From CAZJHX01 sp964545715 (GTDB lineage Bacteria > Myxococcota_A > UBA9042 > GCA-2863065), in the NCBI GenBank assembly GCA_964545715.1, contig CAZJHX010000030.1, positions 11,304 through 75,303 on the forward strand: DNA of 64,000 bases. The letters run 5' to 3'. Shown here in pieces: positions 26,082 through 35,255 of this stretch. Positions within the stretch are counted from its first letter, which is position 1; each line of letters begins with the position of its first letter. The position numbers were made by a program, and so were the translations under genes. Under the pieces are notes generated by a model, which saw nothing but the letters and a program-made list of their open reading frames with translations, had not been told where the DNA came from and did not search any database.

Positions 26082-27460
26082 TTCGTCCGCTGTACTTTCG
26101 CAAAGTGCCGGGCGCTGCCGGCCATTTCGTCAGCAACGACCTGGGCGAGTGGGAGCTGCTCAGCGACTCGGAGTTTAGTGAGCTGGCGTCGAGCCCGCCG
26201 ACGAGCGAGCTGGACCCGGCCGAATATCGGCGCCGCTTCTGGGCCCGCCGCCGGCACACAGAGCATGGCCCCAACCTGCACGCGTTTGTACTGACCGAGC
26301 GCTGCGATCACCGCTGCCAGTACTGCCACGCGTCGGTCGTGGGTATGGACCGCACCGACACCGACATGTCGCGCGACACCGCTGAGCGCTGCGTTGACTT
26401 TGTCCTGCAAAGCCCCAATCCGGGCGTGACGATCGAGTTTCAGGGGGGCGAGCCGCTGGCCAACTGGGACGTGCTCTGCCACACCGTGCGCTACGCCATC
26501 GCCGCCAACGCCTCGGTGGGCAAGGACCTGGCGTTCTCCCTGGTCACGAACACCGCGTTGATGACCGAGGAGCGCCTGGACTTTTTGCTGGAGCACCGCG
26601 TGCAGATCTGCACCAGCATCGACGGTCCGCAGGCCGTGCACGACCGCGTGCGGATCTCGTCGACCGACGGCGGCTCCTGGCAAAACGCCACCCGTTGGGT
26701 GCAGCGCATCAACACGCGCTATCAGGGGCTGGGGCTGGACCCCGAGTCCTATCGGGCGGAGGCGCTGCCCACGATCACGCGCTATGCCCTAGCCCACCCG
26801 ACCGAGGTCGTCGACACCTACGTCGCGATGGGGTGCCGCGCGATCTTCCTGCGCAACCTGGACCCCTTCGGGCTGGCGGCGGTCACGTCCAAAAAGCTCG
26901 GCTACACGATGGCTGAGTTTCTGGCGTTCTACGAGCAGGCGGTCGACTACATGATCGAGCTGAACCGCCGGGGCGTGCAGGTGATGGAGCGCCTGGCCGC
27001 GATCATGCTGGCCAAGCTGTTGACTGGCGTGGACCCCAACTTCTTGGACCTGCGCTCGCCGTGCGGCGCCGCGATCGGGCAGCTGGCCTACCACCCCAGC
27101 GGCCGGATCTACAGCTGCGACGAGGGGCGCATGGTGGCGGCGTCGGGGGATGAGGCGTTTCAGCTGGGACATGTCGCCGAGACCAGCTACGACGCGCTGA
27201 TGTCAGGCCCGGGTGTCCGCGCGCTGGTCACGGCCAGCACCGTGGAGGCGCTGCCCGGATGCGCGAGCTGCGCGTACAATCCGTTTTGTGGGGTCTGCCC
27301 GGTCTACAATTACGCGACGCAGGGCAGCATTCATGGCCGCATGCCCGGCTCGGATTGGTGTCGCAAGCACATGGGCGTGTTCGATTATCTGGTGCGTCGA
27401 TTAGAAGGCGCGGACGCGGTGGGGCGGGCGCTGTTTGGTGGCTGGGGGGCCCACCGCCCG
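26078..27460 (+). CDS. Radical SAM/SPASM maturase, HxsB-like, 3' end lost in gap
   Basis: About 460 residues are visible before the N run. Features: an N-terminal PqqD/leader-recognition-like stretch (LYFRKVPGAAGHFVSNDLGE), the cluster motif CDHRCQYCHAS near residue 70, GGEPLANW, TSIDGP, and a SPASM-like C-terminus (CASCAYNPFCGVCP, then DWCRKH). The overall pattern recalls HxsB of the His-Xaa-Ser peptide system from memory. GTG 26078 overlaps the previous stop. The true end is probably just before or in the gap, because sequence from about 27421 is unreliable. No His-Xaa-Ser substrate is visible, but it could lie in the gap. Confidence 0.75.
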
Positions 27461-27560
27461 NNNNNNNNNNGGGTTGTCCTATTTTGGGGGGGTCCATTTC
27501 GCGGGGGGGCCGTGGTCCCGGGGCTGGTGTTGTGGGGGGGGGCCTACCAACCGCCGGCTC
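27421..27560. other. Contig join: 10 N flanked by low-quality G/C runs
   Basis: N at 27461-27470 with abnormal G and C homopolymers on both sides. The reading frames that cross it are not trustworthy. Confidence 0.9.
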
Positions 27561-27586
27561 GACCACTTCCTGCATCAGTCGCCGAC

Positions 27587-28300
27587 TCAGCCCGCGTAGC
27601 CGAAGTTCAGCATCGGGATGCCCAGGGGCATGTACTCGGCCGGTCCGTCGAACCACTCTTTGTCCAGCGGCAGCACGAAGCCGATGTCGCCGAACAGGTG
27701 AGCGCCGCGCAGCCGGACGCCGTAGCGGGTGCCCCAGACGGGCTCGACGTTGCCTGTGGCGGGGATGACGGCCCCAAACGCCAGATGCAGCTGAACCATG
27801 TCCGAGACGGAGATGCCGCCGCCCAGCGTGGGGATCACGATCCAGTTCAGGTCGCCTTTGCTCAGGTTGGTGCTGCCGCCGTAGGCGTGCACGGTCAGAT
27901 TCAGGTACTGCTGGGGCGTGCCGACGGTCAGCCGCGCCTCGCCCCCGACCGCGAAGGCGCCGTCGTCCAGATCGGCCAGCGGCGCGGCGGCGACACCCCG
28001 GAGGACCAGCGCGCCGTGGACCTTTCGGCCGAGCTGACCACCGAATGTGACCTCCGGCATACCGCCCACGAGACCGATCGGCAGCAATACCGTGGCGCCG
28101 ATTTCGACGTTGTCCGTGATCGCATAGTCGACCCTGTGACCGAGCAGGTCGGTCGATGTCCAACGGAATTGGCCCTCGGGGCTTGTAAAGGCGGTGTCGC
28201 TCAGGACGGTCATTTCCCGGTCGGGCGCGTCGTCTGCCATGACCGGCGTCGTGATCAGGGCTGTCAGTGTGCATACGAGAGTCAAGTGACGTGTCAACAT
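27587..28300 (-). CDS. Outer-membrane beta-barrel protein
   Basis: A 237-residue exported protein with signal MLTRHLTLVCTLTALITTPVMA, amphipathic beta strands and many Gly, ending MLNFGYAG. The start ATG 28300 follows GAGGAGCAGC; longer in-frame starts would cross the sigma54-type promoter. No specific transporter family is recognised. It diverges from the DUF5916-like gene. Confidence 0.72.
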   Translation of the reverse strand: MLTRHLTLVCTLTALITTPVMADDAPDREMTVLSDTAFTSPEGQFRWTSTDLLGHRVDYAITDNVEIGATVLLPIGLVGGMPEVTFGGQLGRKVHGALVLRGVAAAPLADLDDGAFAVGGEARLTVGTPQQYLNLTVHAYGGSTNLSKGDLNWIVIPTLGGGISVSDMVQLHLAFGAVIPATGNVEPVWGTRYGVRLRGAHLFGDIGFVLPLDKEWFDGPAEYMPLGIPMLNFGYAG

Positions 28301-28343
28301 GGGGCTGCTCCTCAGGGTTTTACAGTTGGCGCCGAGGGATTGT

Positions 28344-28358
28344 GCAACCGCTATGCCA
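28344..28358 (-). promoter_or_regulatory. Sigma54-type promoter for the beta-barrel gene
   Basis: Minus-strand TGGCAT-AGCGG-TTGC with correct spacing, 43 bp upstream of the start at 28300. No CCCATGGGAC copy was found upstream, so a different activator is possible. Confidence 0.68.
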
Positions 28359-28364
28359 CGCCTG

Positions 28365-30581
28365 ATGGTCGAAGTTCGAGGGATGGGTCTCGGTGCGCTG
28401 GTTTTGGCGGCGTTGGCGACGCTGTGGGCGCCGTCAGTCTCGGCGGATAGGCCCTCGGCACGCGCGGTCTGGGCGACTGAGCTGCCGGCCATCGATGGTC
28501 GCCTCGACGACCCCGCCTGGGCCCGCGCACCGGTCGCGGCCGGGTTTCAAGAGCGCAAGCCCCGCCTACGTGCGGTCCCGCCCGTGCAGACGCGCTTTCA
28601 GGTGGTGCTGGGCCCCGACGCGATGTACGTGGCGGTGGACTGCAAGGACGGCCAACCCGACGGCATCAAAGGCCTGACGCGTACGCGTGACGCCTTTGCC
28701 ATCTTCGACGACGACGCGATCAGCCTGAAGCTGGATGTGGCGCGAGACGGTCGGACGACGCTGGGCTTTGCACTGAACCCGTCCGGCGCGCGGATGGACT
28801 ATCGCGGCATCAACGAGGAGGAGTTTCGTGTGGAGTTTGACGCCGTCTGGACCGCGGCCGCGCGGCGTTATGACGGGGGATGGGCCGCTGAGTTTCGGCT
28901 GCCGTGGCTGGCGCTGGGCATCGATCCCTCCAAGCCGCCGGCTGCGATTGGGTTTGACGTCAGCCGCGACCACCCGCGCCGCAACGCGACCTATGACTGG
29001 TCGCTGATCGCGCCGCCGTACATGCCCATCGCCGCCAGCCAATACGGCGTGCTGACCGGGTTGGACGTGCTGCGAGAGCGAACCGCCACCTCCGCTCGGG
29101 TGGACACATGGACCCTGGTGCCGCACATCTCGGGCGGCTTCAGCCGCGACGCGGATGGCGCGACCGAAGGCACGTTCAACACCGGCGCGGATCTCAGCGC
29201 GCGCCTGGGGGCCGGCTGGCAGGGCCGTCTGACCGTCAACACCGACTTCGCCCAGGTAGACATCGACGATCAGGTCGTGAACCTGGACCGCTTCGGCCTG
29301 TTTTTGCCCGAGAAGCGCGACTTCTATCTGACCGACCTCGAGGTCTTCTCGTTTGGCCTGGCCCAGGAGGCGCAGCTGCTGCACACGCGACGGATCGGTC
29401 TGGTCGCCGGCCGGGAGATCTCGACGCTGGCCGGTTTGAAGATCGTCGGACGCCCCACCGAAGCGCTGCGAGTGGGGCTGTTGCAGGTCACCACCCGCGC
29501 GCAGGACGATGAGCCATGGAGCTCGCACCTGGCGGCGCGCGGCTTGTTGGAGCTGGGCGGCGGCTCCAACGTGGGCACCATGGTGACGCATCGGCAGTCT
29601 CTGGAGACGCCCGGCGACCGCAACACGGTGATCGGCGTAGATGGGCGGTGGCGCGGCGCGGAGGTCCCGTTTCTGTTGCAGGCGTTTGCGTTGATGTCGC
29701 TGACCGGCGCCGACGCCCGCTCCCCGGCGGCGGGGACGGGTGGGGGCACGACGTTGGACCCGGACGAGCCGGCGCCGGGTGTCAGCGTCATGCTGATCGG
29801 TCGCGGTGAGCTGATCAGGCCGGTGCTCTCGTACAGCTGGTACTCCGAAGGGCTCCGCACCGACATGGGCTACTTCTATCGGGTGGACGTGCACAACGCG
29901 TCGGGCTCGCTGTCCGTGGAGCCGCGCATTGGCCGGGCCGGGCTGGAGAAGCTGCTCTTCGTCGCGTGGGGCGGGTTGGTGGCGGATGGCGACGCGTCCA
30001 GTCTGCTGGATTGGTATGTCAACGCGGCAAGCAAGCTGCAGTGGGACTCGGGCTTCTGGATCACGCTCACGGGTGGCTACAACACCACGACGGTCGACTC
30101 GGCGTTCACGGTGGGCGAGTCCACCGAGATCGCGGCGGGGGAGTACGGCGGGCCGCTGCTGTTCTTGAAGGCGGGCACGCCGAGCGTCTGGCGGGTCAGC
30201 GCCGAGGCGCGGTTGATGTGGCAGACCTTTTTCGACGGCGAGCTGCTCACCGCCCGAGCGTCGCTGGTAGCGCGCCCCACGGCGCTGATTCGTCTGGAGG
30301 CGGGCGGGCAGTACACCGTTGCCGGCTTCGAGGATTCGAGCCGTGACTTCGACTCCGCGCTGGTCAACGGCCGGCTGTCGCTGGGGATCACGACCGACCT
30401 CGGGCTCAGCCTGAACGCCGGCTGGAACCACCTGGCGGACCAGGTGCAGCTACAAAGCCGTCTGCGCTTCACATACCTGCCCGGCAGCGATCTCTTCGTC
30501 GTGTATCAGGTCGACCTCGACGCAGGGGATGCCCAGGCGCAGTTTCAGTCGCTGATCGTCAAGGCGGCCGTCCGCTGGTAA
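28365..30581 (+). CDS. DUF5916-type outer-membrane protein with N-terminal carbohydrate-binding-like domain
   Basis: About 738 residues: a signal peptide (ending near SVSA), a family-9 carbohydrate-binding-like domain (IDGRLDDPAW, then FDDDAISLKLD), and a long beta-barrel region with LDRFGLFLPEKRDFYLTD, the signature of DUF5916 proteins, ending in LIVKAAVRW. Such proteins are outer-membrane proteins, sometimes near proteases; the role is unknown. Starts at 28353, 28365 and 28383 are possible; 28353 falls inside the divergent -24 element and is least likely. Confidence 0.8.
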   Translation: MVEVRGMGLGALVLAALATLWAPSVSADRPSARAVWATELPAIDGRLDDPAWARAPVAAGFQERKPRLRAVPPVQTRFQVVLGPDAMYVAVDCKDGQPDGIKGLTRTRDAFAIFDDDAISLKLDVARDGRTTLGFALNPSGARMDYRGINEEEFRVEFDAVWTAAARRYDGGWAAEFRLPWLALGIDPSKPPAAIGFDVSRDHPRRNATYDWSLIAPPYMPIAASQYGVLTGLDVLRERTATSARVDTWTLVPHISGGFSRDADGATEGTFNTGADLSARLGAGWQGRLTVNTDFAQVDIDDQVVNLDRFGLFLPEKRDFYLTDLEVFSFGLAQEAQLLHTRRIGLVAGREISTLAGLKIVGRPTEALRVGLLQVTTRAQDDEPWSSHLAARGLLELGGGSNVGTMVTHRQSLETPGDRNTVIGVDGRWRGAEVPFLLQAFALMSLTGADARSPAAGTGGGTTLDPDEPAPGVSVMLIGRGELIRPVLSYSWYSEGLRTDMGYFYRVDVHNASGSLSVEPRIGRAGLEKLLFVAWGGLVADGDASSLLDWYVNAASKLQWDSGFWITLTGGYNTTTVDSAFTVGESTEIAAGEYGGPLLFLKAGTPSVWRVSAEARLMWQTFFDGELLTARASLVARPTALIRLEAGGQYTVAGFEDSSRDFDSALVNGRLSLGITTDLGLSLNAGWNHLADQVQLQSRLRFTYLPGSDLFVVYQVDLDAGDAQAQFQSLIVKAAVRW

Positions 30582-30667
30582 TGCGGCGGTCAGACGACCG
30601 ATGCGCGTGCGCGTCAAATGTGATCCGACCGTTCTGATTTGAGACCAGTCCGTGATAGGATCTGGCC

Positions 30668-31315
30668 ATGGTTCGCCGAATTAAGGTCAGTCGGGCCGGG
30701 TTGACCCGGTGCCCGGGGTGCGGGTCGCACATTAAGTTGTCGGCCGACGTCAAGGACACCGCTTGCCCATTTTGCGGGGTGATTCTGGTGGTCGGGCTGA
30801 CCCCCGAGTCTTTCCAGCGCACGCTGCTGGACTCGGCGCGGGACATGATGATCGGCCGGTCAGGCATCATTACGGCGTCGCTGTTCGGCATCACCACGGC
30901 GATGGGCTGCGGCGACGAGGCCGCCGACAAGCCGCCACCGGACGTGATCGAGGTGGAGGACTCCAACGCCGAGCCGGTGTACGGCGCGCCGCCCGACATG
31001 GACGTGGTGCAAGACGTTGTCGACGACCCGCCGCCGGAGGACGTGTATGGCGCTCCCCCGGACACCAAGGACACCGCCGAGCCTGCCGACGTGCAGCCCG
31101 ACGTGCCGGATGTGCCGGCGCTGCCGCCGTACGGGATCCCGCCTGAGGAGGACGTCTCGGAGCCTGAGGACACGGCCGACGAGGACACTGCAGACAACGA
31201 CACCGCAGACACCGCCGACGACAAAGCGGACGCGACGGTCGATGAGGTCACCACCGAGGACGCAGGCGATCCGAGCCCGACGCCGCTTTACGGCGCCCCG
31301 CCGCCGTCGGAATAG
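30668..31315 (+). CDS. Zinc-ribbon protein with Tyr-Gly-x-Pro-Pro repeats (candidate radical SAM substrate)
   Basis: A 215-residue protein. Residues 15-37 form a zinc ribbon (CPGCGSH and CPFCGV), a hydrophobic segment follows at about 62-81 ending AMGCGD, then an acidic Pro/Asp/Glu/Thr-rich tail with YGAPP at 105 and 127, YGIPP at 155 and a terminal YGAPPPSE at 208. The tail matches the domain fused to the radical SAM enzyme at 21538-23154, and the next gene, 3 bp downstream, is that enzyme's close relative. It is therefore the likely substrate. The Cys at 81 sits like a lipobox Cys but the signal is internal and not canonical. Confidence 0.72.
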   Translation: MVRRIKVSRAGLTRCPGCGSHIKLSADVKDTACPFCGVILVVGLTPESFQRTLLDSARDMMIGRSGIITASLFGITTAMGCGDEAADKPPPDVIEVEDSNAEPVYGAPPDMDVVQDVVDDPPPEDVYGAPPDTKDTAEPADVQPDVPDVPALPPYGIPPEEDVSEPEDTADEDTADNDTADTADDKADATVDEVTTEDAGDPSPTPLYGAPPPSE

Positions 31316-31318
31316 CAT

Positions 31319-32674
31319 TTGGCAGAAGAGCACCCAGCGCCGCCGATCGGCGCAACCCCCTACGATGGGGATCCGTCCGGGCTCGTACGCACGGTCTCGT
31401 CTGACGAGGAGCGCCTGCGCCCGCGTCCTCTGTATGTCGTGTGGGAGATCACGCTCAAGTGCGACCTGGGCTGCAAGCACTGTGGGTCGCGTGCGGGCAA
31501 GGAGCGGTCCAACGAGCTGACGACGGCCGAGTGCCTGGACATGGTGGCCCAGCTGGCCGATTTGGGGGTGCACGAGGTCACGCTGATCGGCGGCGAGGCT
31601 TATCTGCGGCCCGACTGGCACCTGATCGCCGCTGAGATCACGCGTCTAGGCATGACGTGCGGCATGACGACGGGCGGACGCAACCTCACGCAGGCGCAGG
31701 TCGACAAGGCCGTGGAGGCCGGGCTGCGCGTGATCTCGATCTCGATCGATGGGCTGGAGGACACGCACGACGCGCAGCGCGGGGCCAAGGGCTCGTGGCG
31801 GGCGGCGGTGGAGTCGGCAAGGCGCGTCGGGGCGTCCCCGATCCGGCTGGCGACCAACACCCAGATCAACCGGCTGAGCATGCCTGAGCTGCCGGTACTG
31901 GCCGATCTGCTGGGTGAGCTGGGCTCCACGGCCTGGCAGATTCAGCTGACCGTGGCGATGGGGCGGGGCGCCGATCGGCCGGACATGCTCCTGCAGCCGT
32001 ACGATCTGCTGGAGTTGTTTCCGCTGCTGACGTGGCTGAAGCAGACCAAGCTGGAGCCCAACGGTATCCAGCTGTTTCCGGGCAACAACATCGGGTACTT
32101 CGGTCCGTATGAGCGGCTGCTGCGATATGGCGGCGATCGGGGCGCGCACTGGAGCGGCTGCTCGGCCGGCAAGTGGAGCCTCGGGCTGGAGTCCGACGGC
32201 AAGATCAAGGGCTGCCCGTCGCTGGTCAGCGACAAGTGGACGGGGGGCAACATCCGCGACCGGCGGTTGGCCGACGTGGTCGACAACACCGACGAGCTGA
32301 CGCACCTGAAGAGCCGCACGGTCGAGGACCTGTGGGGCTTTTGCCGCACGTGCTACTACGCCGACACCTGCAAGGCCGGCTGCACCTGGACCAGCGACTG
32401 CCTGCTCGGCAAGCCGGGCAACAACCCATACTGCATTCATCGCGCGATGACGTTGGAGCGGCAGGGTCTGCGCGAGCGCGCGGTCAAGGTGGAGCAAGCC
32501 CCCGGGCTGCCGTTTGACCGGGGCCGGTTCGAGCTGGTGGTGGAGCCGATGCCGGAGGGCTCCGATACGCCGGCGATCCTCGGGGTGCCGGTAGACGACG
32601 TCCGTGCGCTGCGCACCGACACCGCGTCCGTGTGGTCATCCAAGGCCGTCGAGGAGCGGCTGCGCCGCAGTTAG
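31319..32674 (+). CDS. Radical SAM/SPASM-type enzyme following the YGxPP protein
   Basis: A 451-residue radical SAM enzyme: CDLGCKHCGSRAGK, GGEAYLRPD, then CSAGKWSLGLESDGKIKGC, CRTCYYADTCKAGC and NPYC. The last Cys sets resemble SPASM auxiliary-cluster ligands. It is clearly homologous to residues 1-365 of the fused enzyme at 21538 (shared HCGSRAGK, IGYxGP and DGxIKGC). An extra C-terminal part of about 75 residues has no recognised domain. TTG 31319 is assumed; it begins 3 bp after the YGxPP gene and no better start is visible. Predicted to modify that protein. Confidence 0.82.
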   Translation: MAEEHPAPPIGATPYDGDPSGLVRTVSSDEERLRPRPLYVVWEITLKCDLGCKHCGSRAGKERSNELTTAECLDMVAQLADLGVHEVTLIGGEAYLRPDWHLIAAEITRLGMTCGMTTGGRNLTQAQVDKAVEAGLRVISISIDGLEDTHDAQRGAKGSWRAAVESARRVGASPIRLATNTQINRLSMPELPVLADLLGELGSTAWQIQLTVAMGRGADRPDMLLQPYDLLELFPLLTWLKQTKLEPNGIQLFPGNNIGYFGPYERLLRYGGDRGAHWSGCSAGKWSLGLESDGKIKGCPSLVSDKWTGGNIRDRRLADVVDNTDELTHLKSRTVEDLWGFCRTCYYADTCKAGCTWTSDCLLGKPGNNPYCIHRAMTLERQGLRERAVKVEQAPGLPFDRGRFELVVEPMPEGSDTPAILGVPVDDVRALRTDTASVWSSKAVEERLRRS

Positions 32675-34257
32675 CGCGGGATAATGAACCCGGGCGTGCG
32701 CGGCTTCTTCTTCGTCAGACGCACCTGCACGGTGTGCCACCTATCGGGCTTCACCTGGCGCTTCTCCGTCTTGTAGCCGCGGCGCTCGAAGCGGACCTCG
32801 ATCGCGCTTTCACCGAAGGGGAGCTCTGTGGTGACCGGCGTCTTGCCCGCCGGCTTGTCGCCGATGTGGACCTCGGCCTGGGGGCTGCACTTCAGCACGA
32901 CGCGGACCAGGGCCGGGTTTTCGACCGCCTCACGCCGCCCGGCGCGCTCGTGGCGCTCCAGCTGACGGCGCGGGATCTCGATGGCTGCCGCCTTTGCGCT
33001 CGTGGGCGTGGCCTGTACAACCGCGACGGCCGGCTGGTTGTCTGCGGCGGCAGGCGGAGACGCCGGCTTTTCGGCCGGTGCCTCGTCGCGCACTTGAAAC
33101 CAGATTCCGCCGGCCACCGCGGCCGCCAACAGGGTCAGCCAGAAGGCGCGGGCGGCCCATGCGCGCGGCTGCGGGATAGCAGCCGAGCCGATGTCCGTGG
33201 CGGTCTCCGGGCTCCGCGACGGCGGCGGGCTGCGCCTGGTGGCGACCGTTGGCGCGTCGTCTGGATCGACCACGGCGACCGCGTCGTGGCTCGCGCCCGA
33301 TCCGCGGAGACGCTCACCTGCGGCCACCAGCACCTCGCGGCATGTCGCGGCGCTGCGGAAGCGGTCGTCGGGAGACTTGGAGAGGAGGCGCTCGATGACG
33401 TTCCACAGCGGGGCGGGGACGCTTTCCAGGCGGGGCGGCGGGTCGGTCGCGTGCGCCAGAAGCAGCGCTGCCGACGCGCCTTGAAACGGTCGCTGACCAC
33501 TGACCAGCTCGTAGAGCACCACCCCAAGAGAGTAGAGGTCGGCGCGCCCGTCGACCTCCTGCGACATCGCGGCTTCGGGCGGCAGGTAGGCCGGGGTGCC
33601 ACACACGAGGCCGGTCTCGGTGACGGTCGTGTGATCTTCGTCCCCGTAAAGCGACTTGGCCAGCCCGAAGTCCAGCACCTTGACCCGGTCACGGCCGAAC
33701 GGATCGTCCATCAGCAGGATGTTTGCCGGTTTGAGGTCGCGGTGGACGATCTCCAGCGTATGCGCCGCGGCCAGGGCCTCGCAGATCTGCGCTCCGATTG
33801 TGGCCACACGGGCGGGGGCCATGGGGCCGTCGCTGCGGAGCACCTCGTCCAGCCCGCGGCCGCGCACCAACTCCATGACGAGGTACAGCAGGCCGTCGCC
33901 GGTCTGGCCGAAGTCCAGCACGGTGATGGAGTGCGGGTTTTCGATTCGACTGGCCAGGCGGGCCTCGCGCAGAAAGCGCTTTACCGTGGCGCGGTCACCG
34001 GCAAGGCGCGGGCTCACGACCTTTAGCGCCACCTGGCGGTCCACCGAGAGCTGCCGCGCGCGATAGACCGCGCCCATGCCGCCCTCGCCCAGCTTGTCGG
34101 CGATCTGGAAGCGGTCTTCGATGACGCGACCCTCCAGCGAGGTGGTGTTCTCGCCGGCCAGCAGGACCAGCGAGGCGCCGTCTTTGGGGCACGCGGTCAG
34201 GTCCGCGCCGAACGACCCGCCGCATGTCGGGCAATATCGCTCTCGGGCGTCGGTCAC
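32671..34257 (-). CDS. Ser/Thr protein kinase with zinc-ribbon N-terminus and PEGA C-terminus
   Basis: A 528-residue membrane kinase. Order: zinc ribbon (YCPTCGG, CPKDG), Hanks kinase domain (GEGGMGAVY, VALKVV, HRDLKPAN, DFGLAK, GTPAYLPPE), an unstructured region, one membrane segment (about 373-392), then a PEGA domain (CSPQAEVHIGDKPAGKTP). GTG 34257 overlaps the stop of the upstream TPR gene, so the two are coupled. A kinase of this type could phosphorylate the FHA-sigma54 activator; that link is inferred only. Confidence 0.9.
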   Translation of the reverse strand: MTDARERYCPTCGGSFGADLTACPKDGASLVLLAGENTTSLEGRVIEDRFQIADKLGEGGMGAVYRARQLSVDRQVALKVVSPRLAGDRATVKRFLREARLASRIENPHSITVLDFGQTGDGLLYLVMELVRGRGLDEVLRSDGPMAPARVATIGAQICEALAAAHTLEIVHRDLKPANILLMDDPFGRDRVKVLDFGLAKSLYGDEDHTTVTETGLVCGTPAYLPPEAAMSQEVDGRADLYSLGVVLYELVSGQRPFQGASAALLLAHATDPPPRLESVPAPLWNVIERLLSKSPDDRFRSAATCREVLVAAGERLRGSGASHDAVAVVDPDDAPTVATRRSPPPSRSPETATDIGSAAIPQPRAWAARAFWLTLLAAAVAGGIWFQVRDEAPAEKPASPPAAADNQPAVAVVQATPTSAKAAAIEIPRRQLERHERAGRREAVENPALVRVVLKCSPQAEVHIGDKPAGKTPVTTELPFGESAIEVRFERRGYKTEKRQVKPDRWHTVQVRLTKKKPRTPGFIIPR

Positions 34258-35144
34258 CGCGCCAGCAGCCAGGAGCCGATGCCGATCGCGACCGCTCCCA
34301 CGCCGTACATCCCCAGGGCCAGGCCCTTCTCCAGGTCAAAGCTCGACAGCTCGGAGTCCGCCTGGGTGCCGGCCACCATGCCGCGGATCCGGTCCGCGCG
34401 TGAGACGGCCAGACCGTGGAGCAGCCCCCCCACGCCGGCGGCCAGAACCCCGGAGCCGAGCGTTGCCCAGCCCGCGATCGGGGTGTCGCTGGGCGGAGGC
34501 GAGACGGGCGCAGGCTCGATCGGCGCGGGCTTCTCGGCCGGCGGCGTGGCCGGCTTCTCCACGACAGGCTTGGCGGTCAGCACGGTGCGGCGGGCCAATG
34601 TCAGGTCCAGTCGCATCGGCTCGGAGTTGGCCACCGACACCTCGTGGGTAAGCGTCTCATGGCCGGCCAGCGTCGCGACCAGCTCATGGCTCCCATGTGG
34701 CAGCCACAGCGTCACCGGCGCGGCGAGGCGTTCGTCCGGGCCAAAGAGGGTCGCCAGGCTCAGCATGGCGCCCGCCGGGGCCACGTGGACGGCCACCGGC
34801 GCGTATTTGCCGCGCCGCAGCCGCTTGAGCACGCCCTTCTCCTCTCGGCGGACCCACGAGGGGAGCTTCTCGGTGGCAAGCGACTGGCAGCGGCGCAGAT
34901 ACCGATAGGCCTGCGGGTAGCGCTTCCACAGCCGATAGGCCAGCCCGATGTTGCACGCGTGAATGGCGCGCGGAAAAGCACGCTCGGCCTCCCGAAAGCG
35001 TTCGATCGCCAGCTCGAACTTGCCATGGCGTCCAAGCTCCACGCCCTCGGTGACCAGCGCGTCCGCTTGACGGCGCCGTGCATCGTCCGCCTGGGCGGGC
35101 GCGGCGAACGACACGATGAGCGCGATGGCTGCGATTCGGACCAC
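34254..35144 (-). CDS. TPR-like/PEGA-like exported membrane protein
   Basis: A 296-residue protein from GTG 35144: signal peptide (ending APAQA), TPR-like helices (about 25-110), a beta-rich PEGA-like domain (LWLPHGSHELVATLAGHE), a Pro-rich linker and two C-terminal hydrophobic helices. It overlaps the kinase gene by 4 bp and probably works with it as an envelope sensor or effector. Confidence 0.75.
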   Translation of the reverse strand: MVRIAAIALIVSFAAPAQADDARRRQADALVTEGVELGRHGKFELAIERFREAERAFPRAIHACNIGLAYRLWKRYPQAYRYLRRCQSLATEKLPSWVRREEKGVLKRLRRGKYAPVAVHVAPAGAMLSLATLFGPDERLAAPVTLWLPHGSHELVATLAGHETLTHEVSVANSEPMRLDLTLARRTVLTAKPVVEKPATPPAEKPAPIEPAPVSPPPSDTPIAGWATLGSGVLAAGVGGLLHGLAVSRADRIRGMVAGTQADSELSSFDLEKGLALGMYGVGAVAIGIGSWLLAR

Positions 35145-35255
35145 GGAGGGACGATAACGCAGCGCCGAATCCCGATCCAGGACATCGGCCGCTCGGTCGG
35201 CGGGTTGACCTCGGTCTCAGTTTCCATCGCCACTGGCTTGCTAGAATCCGCCACT

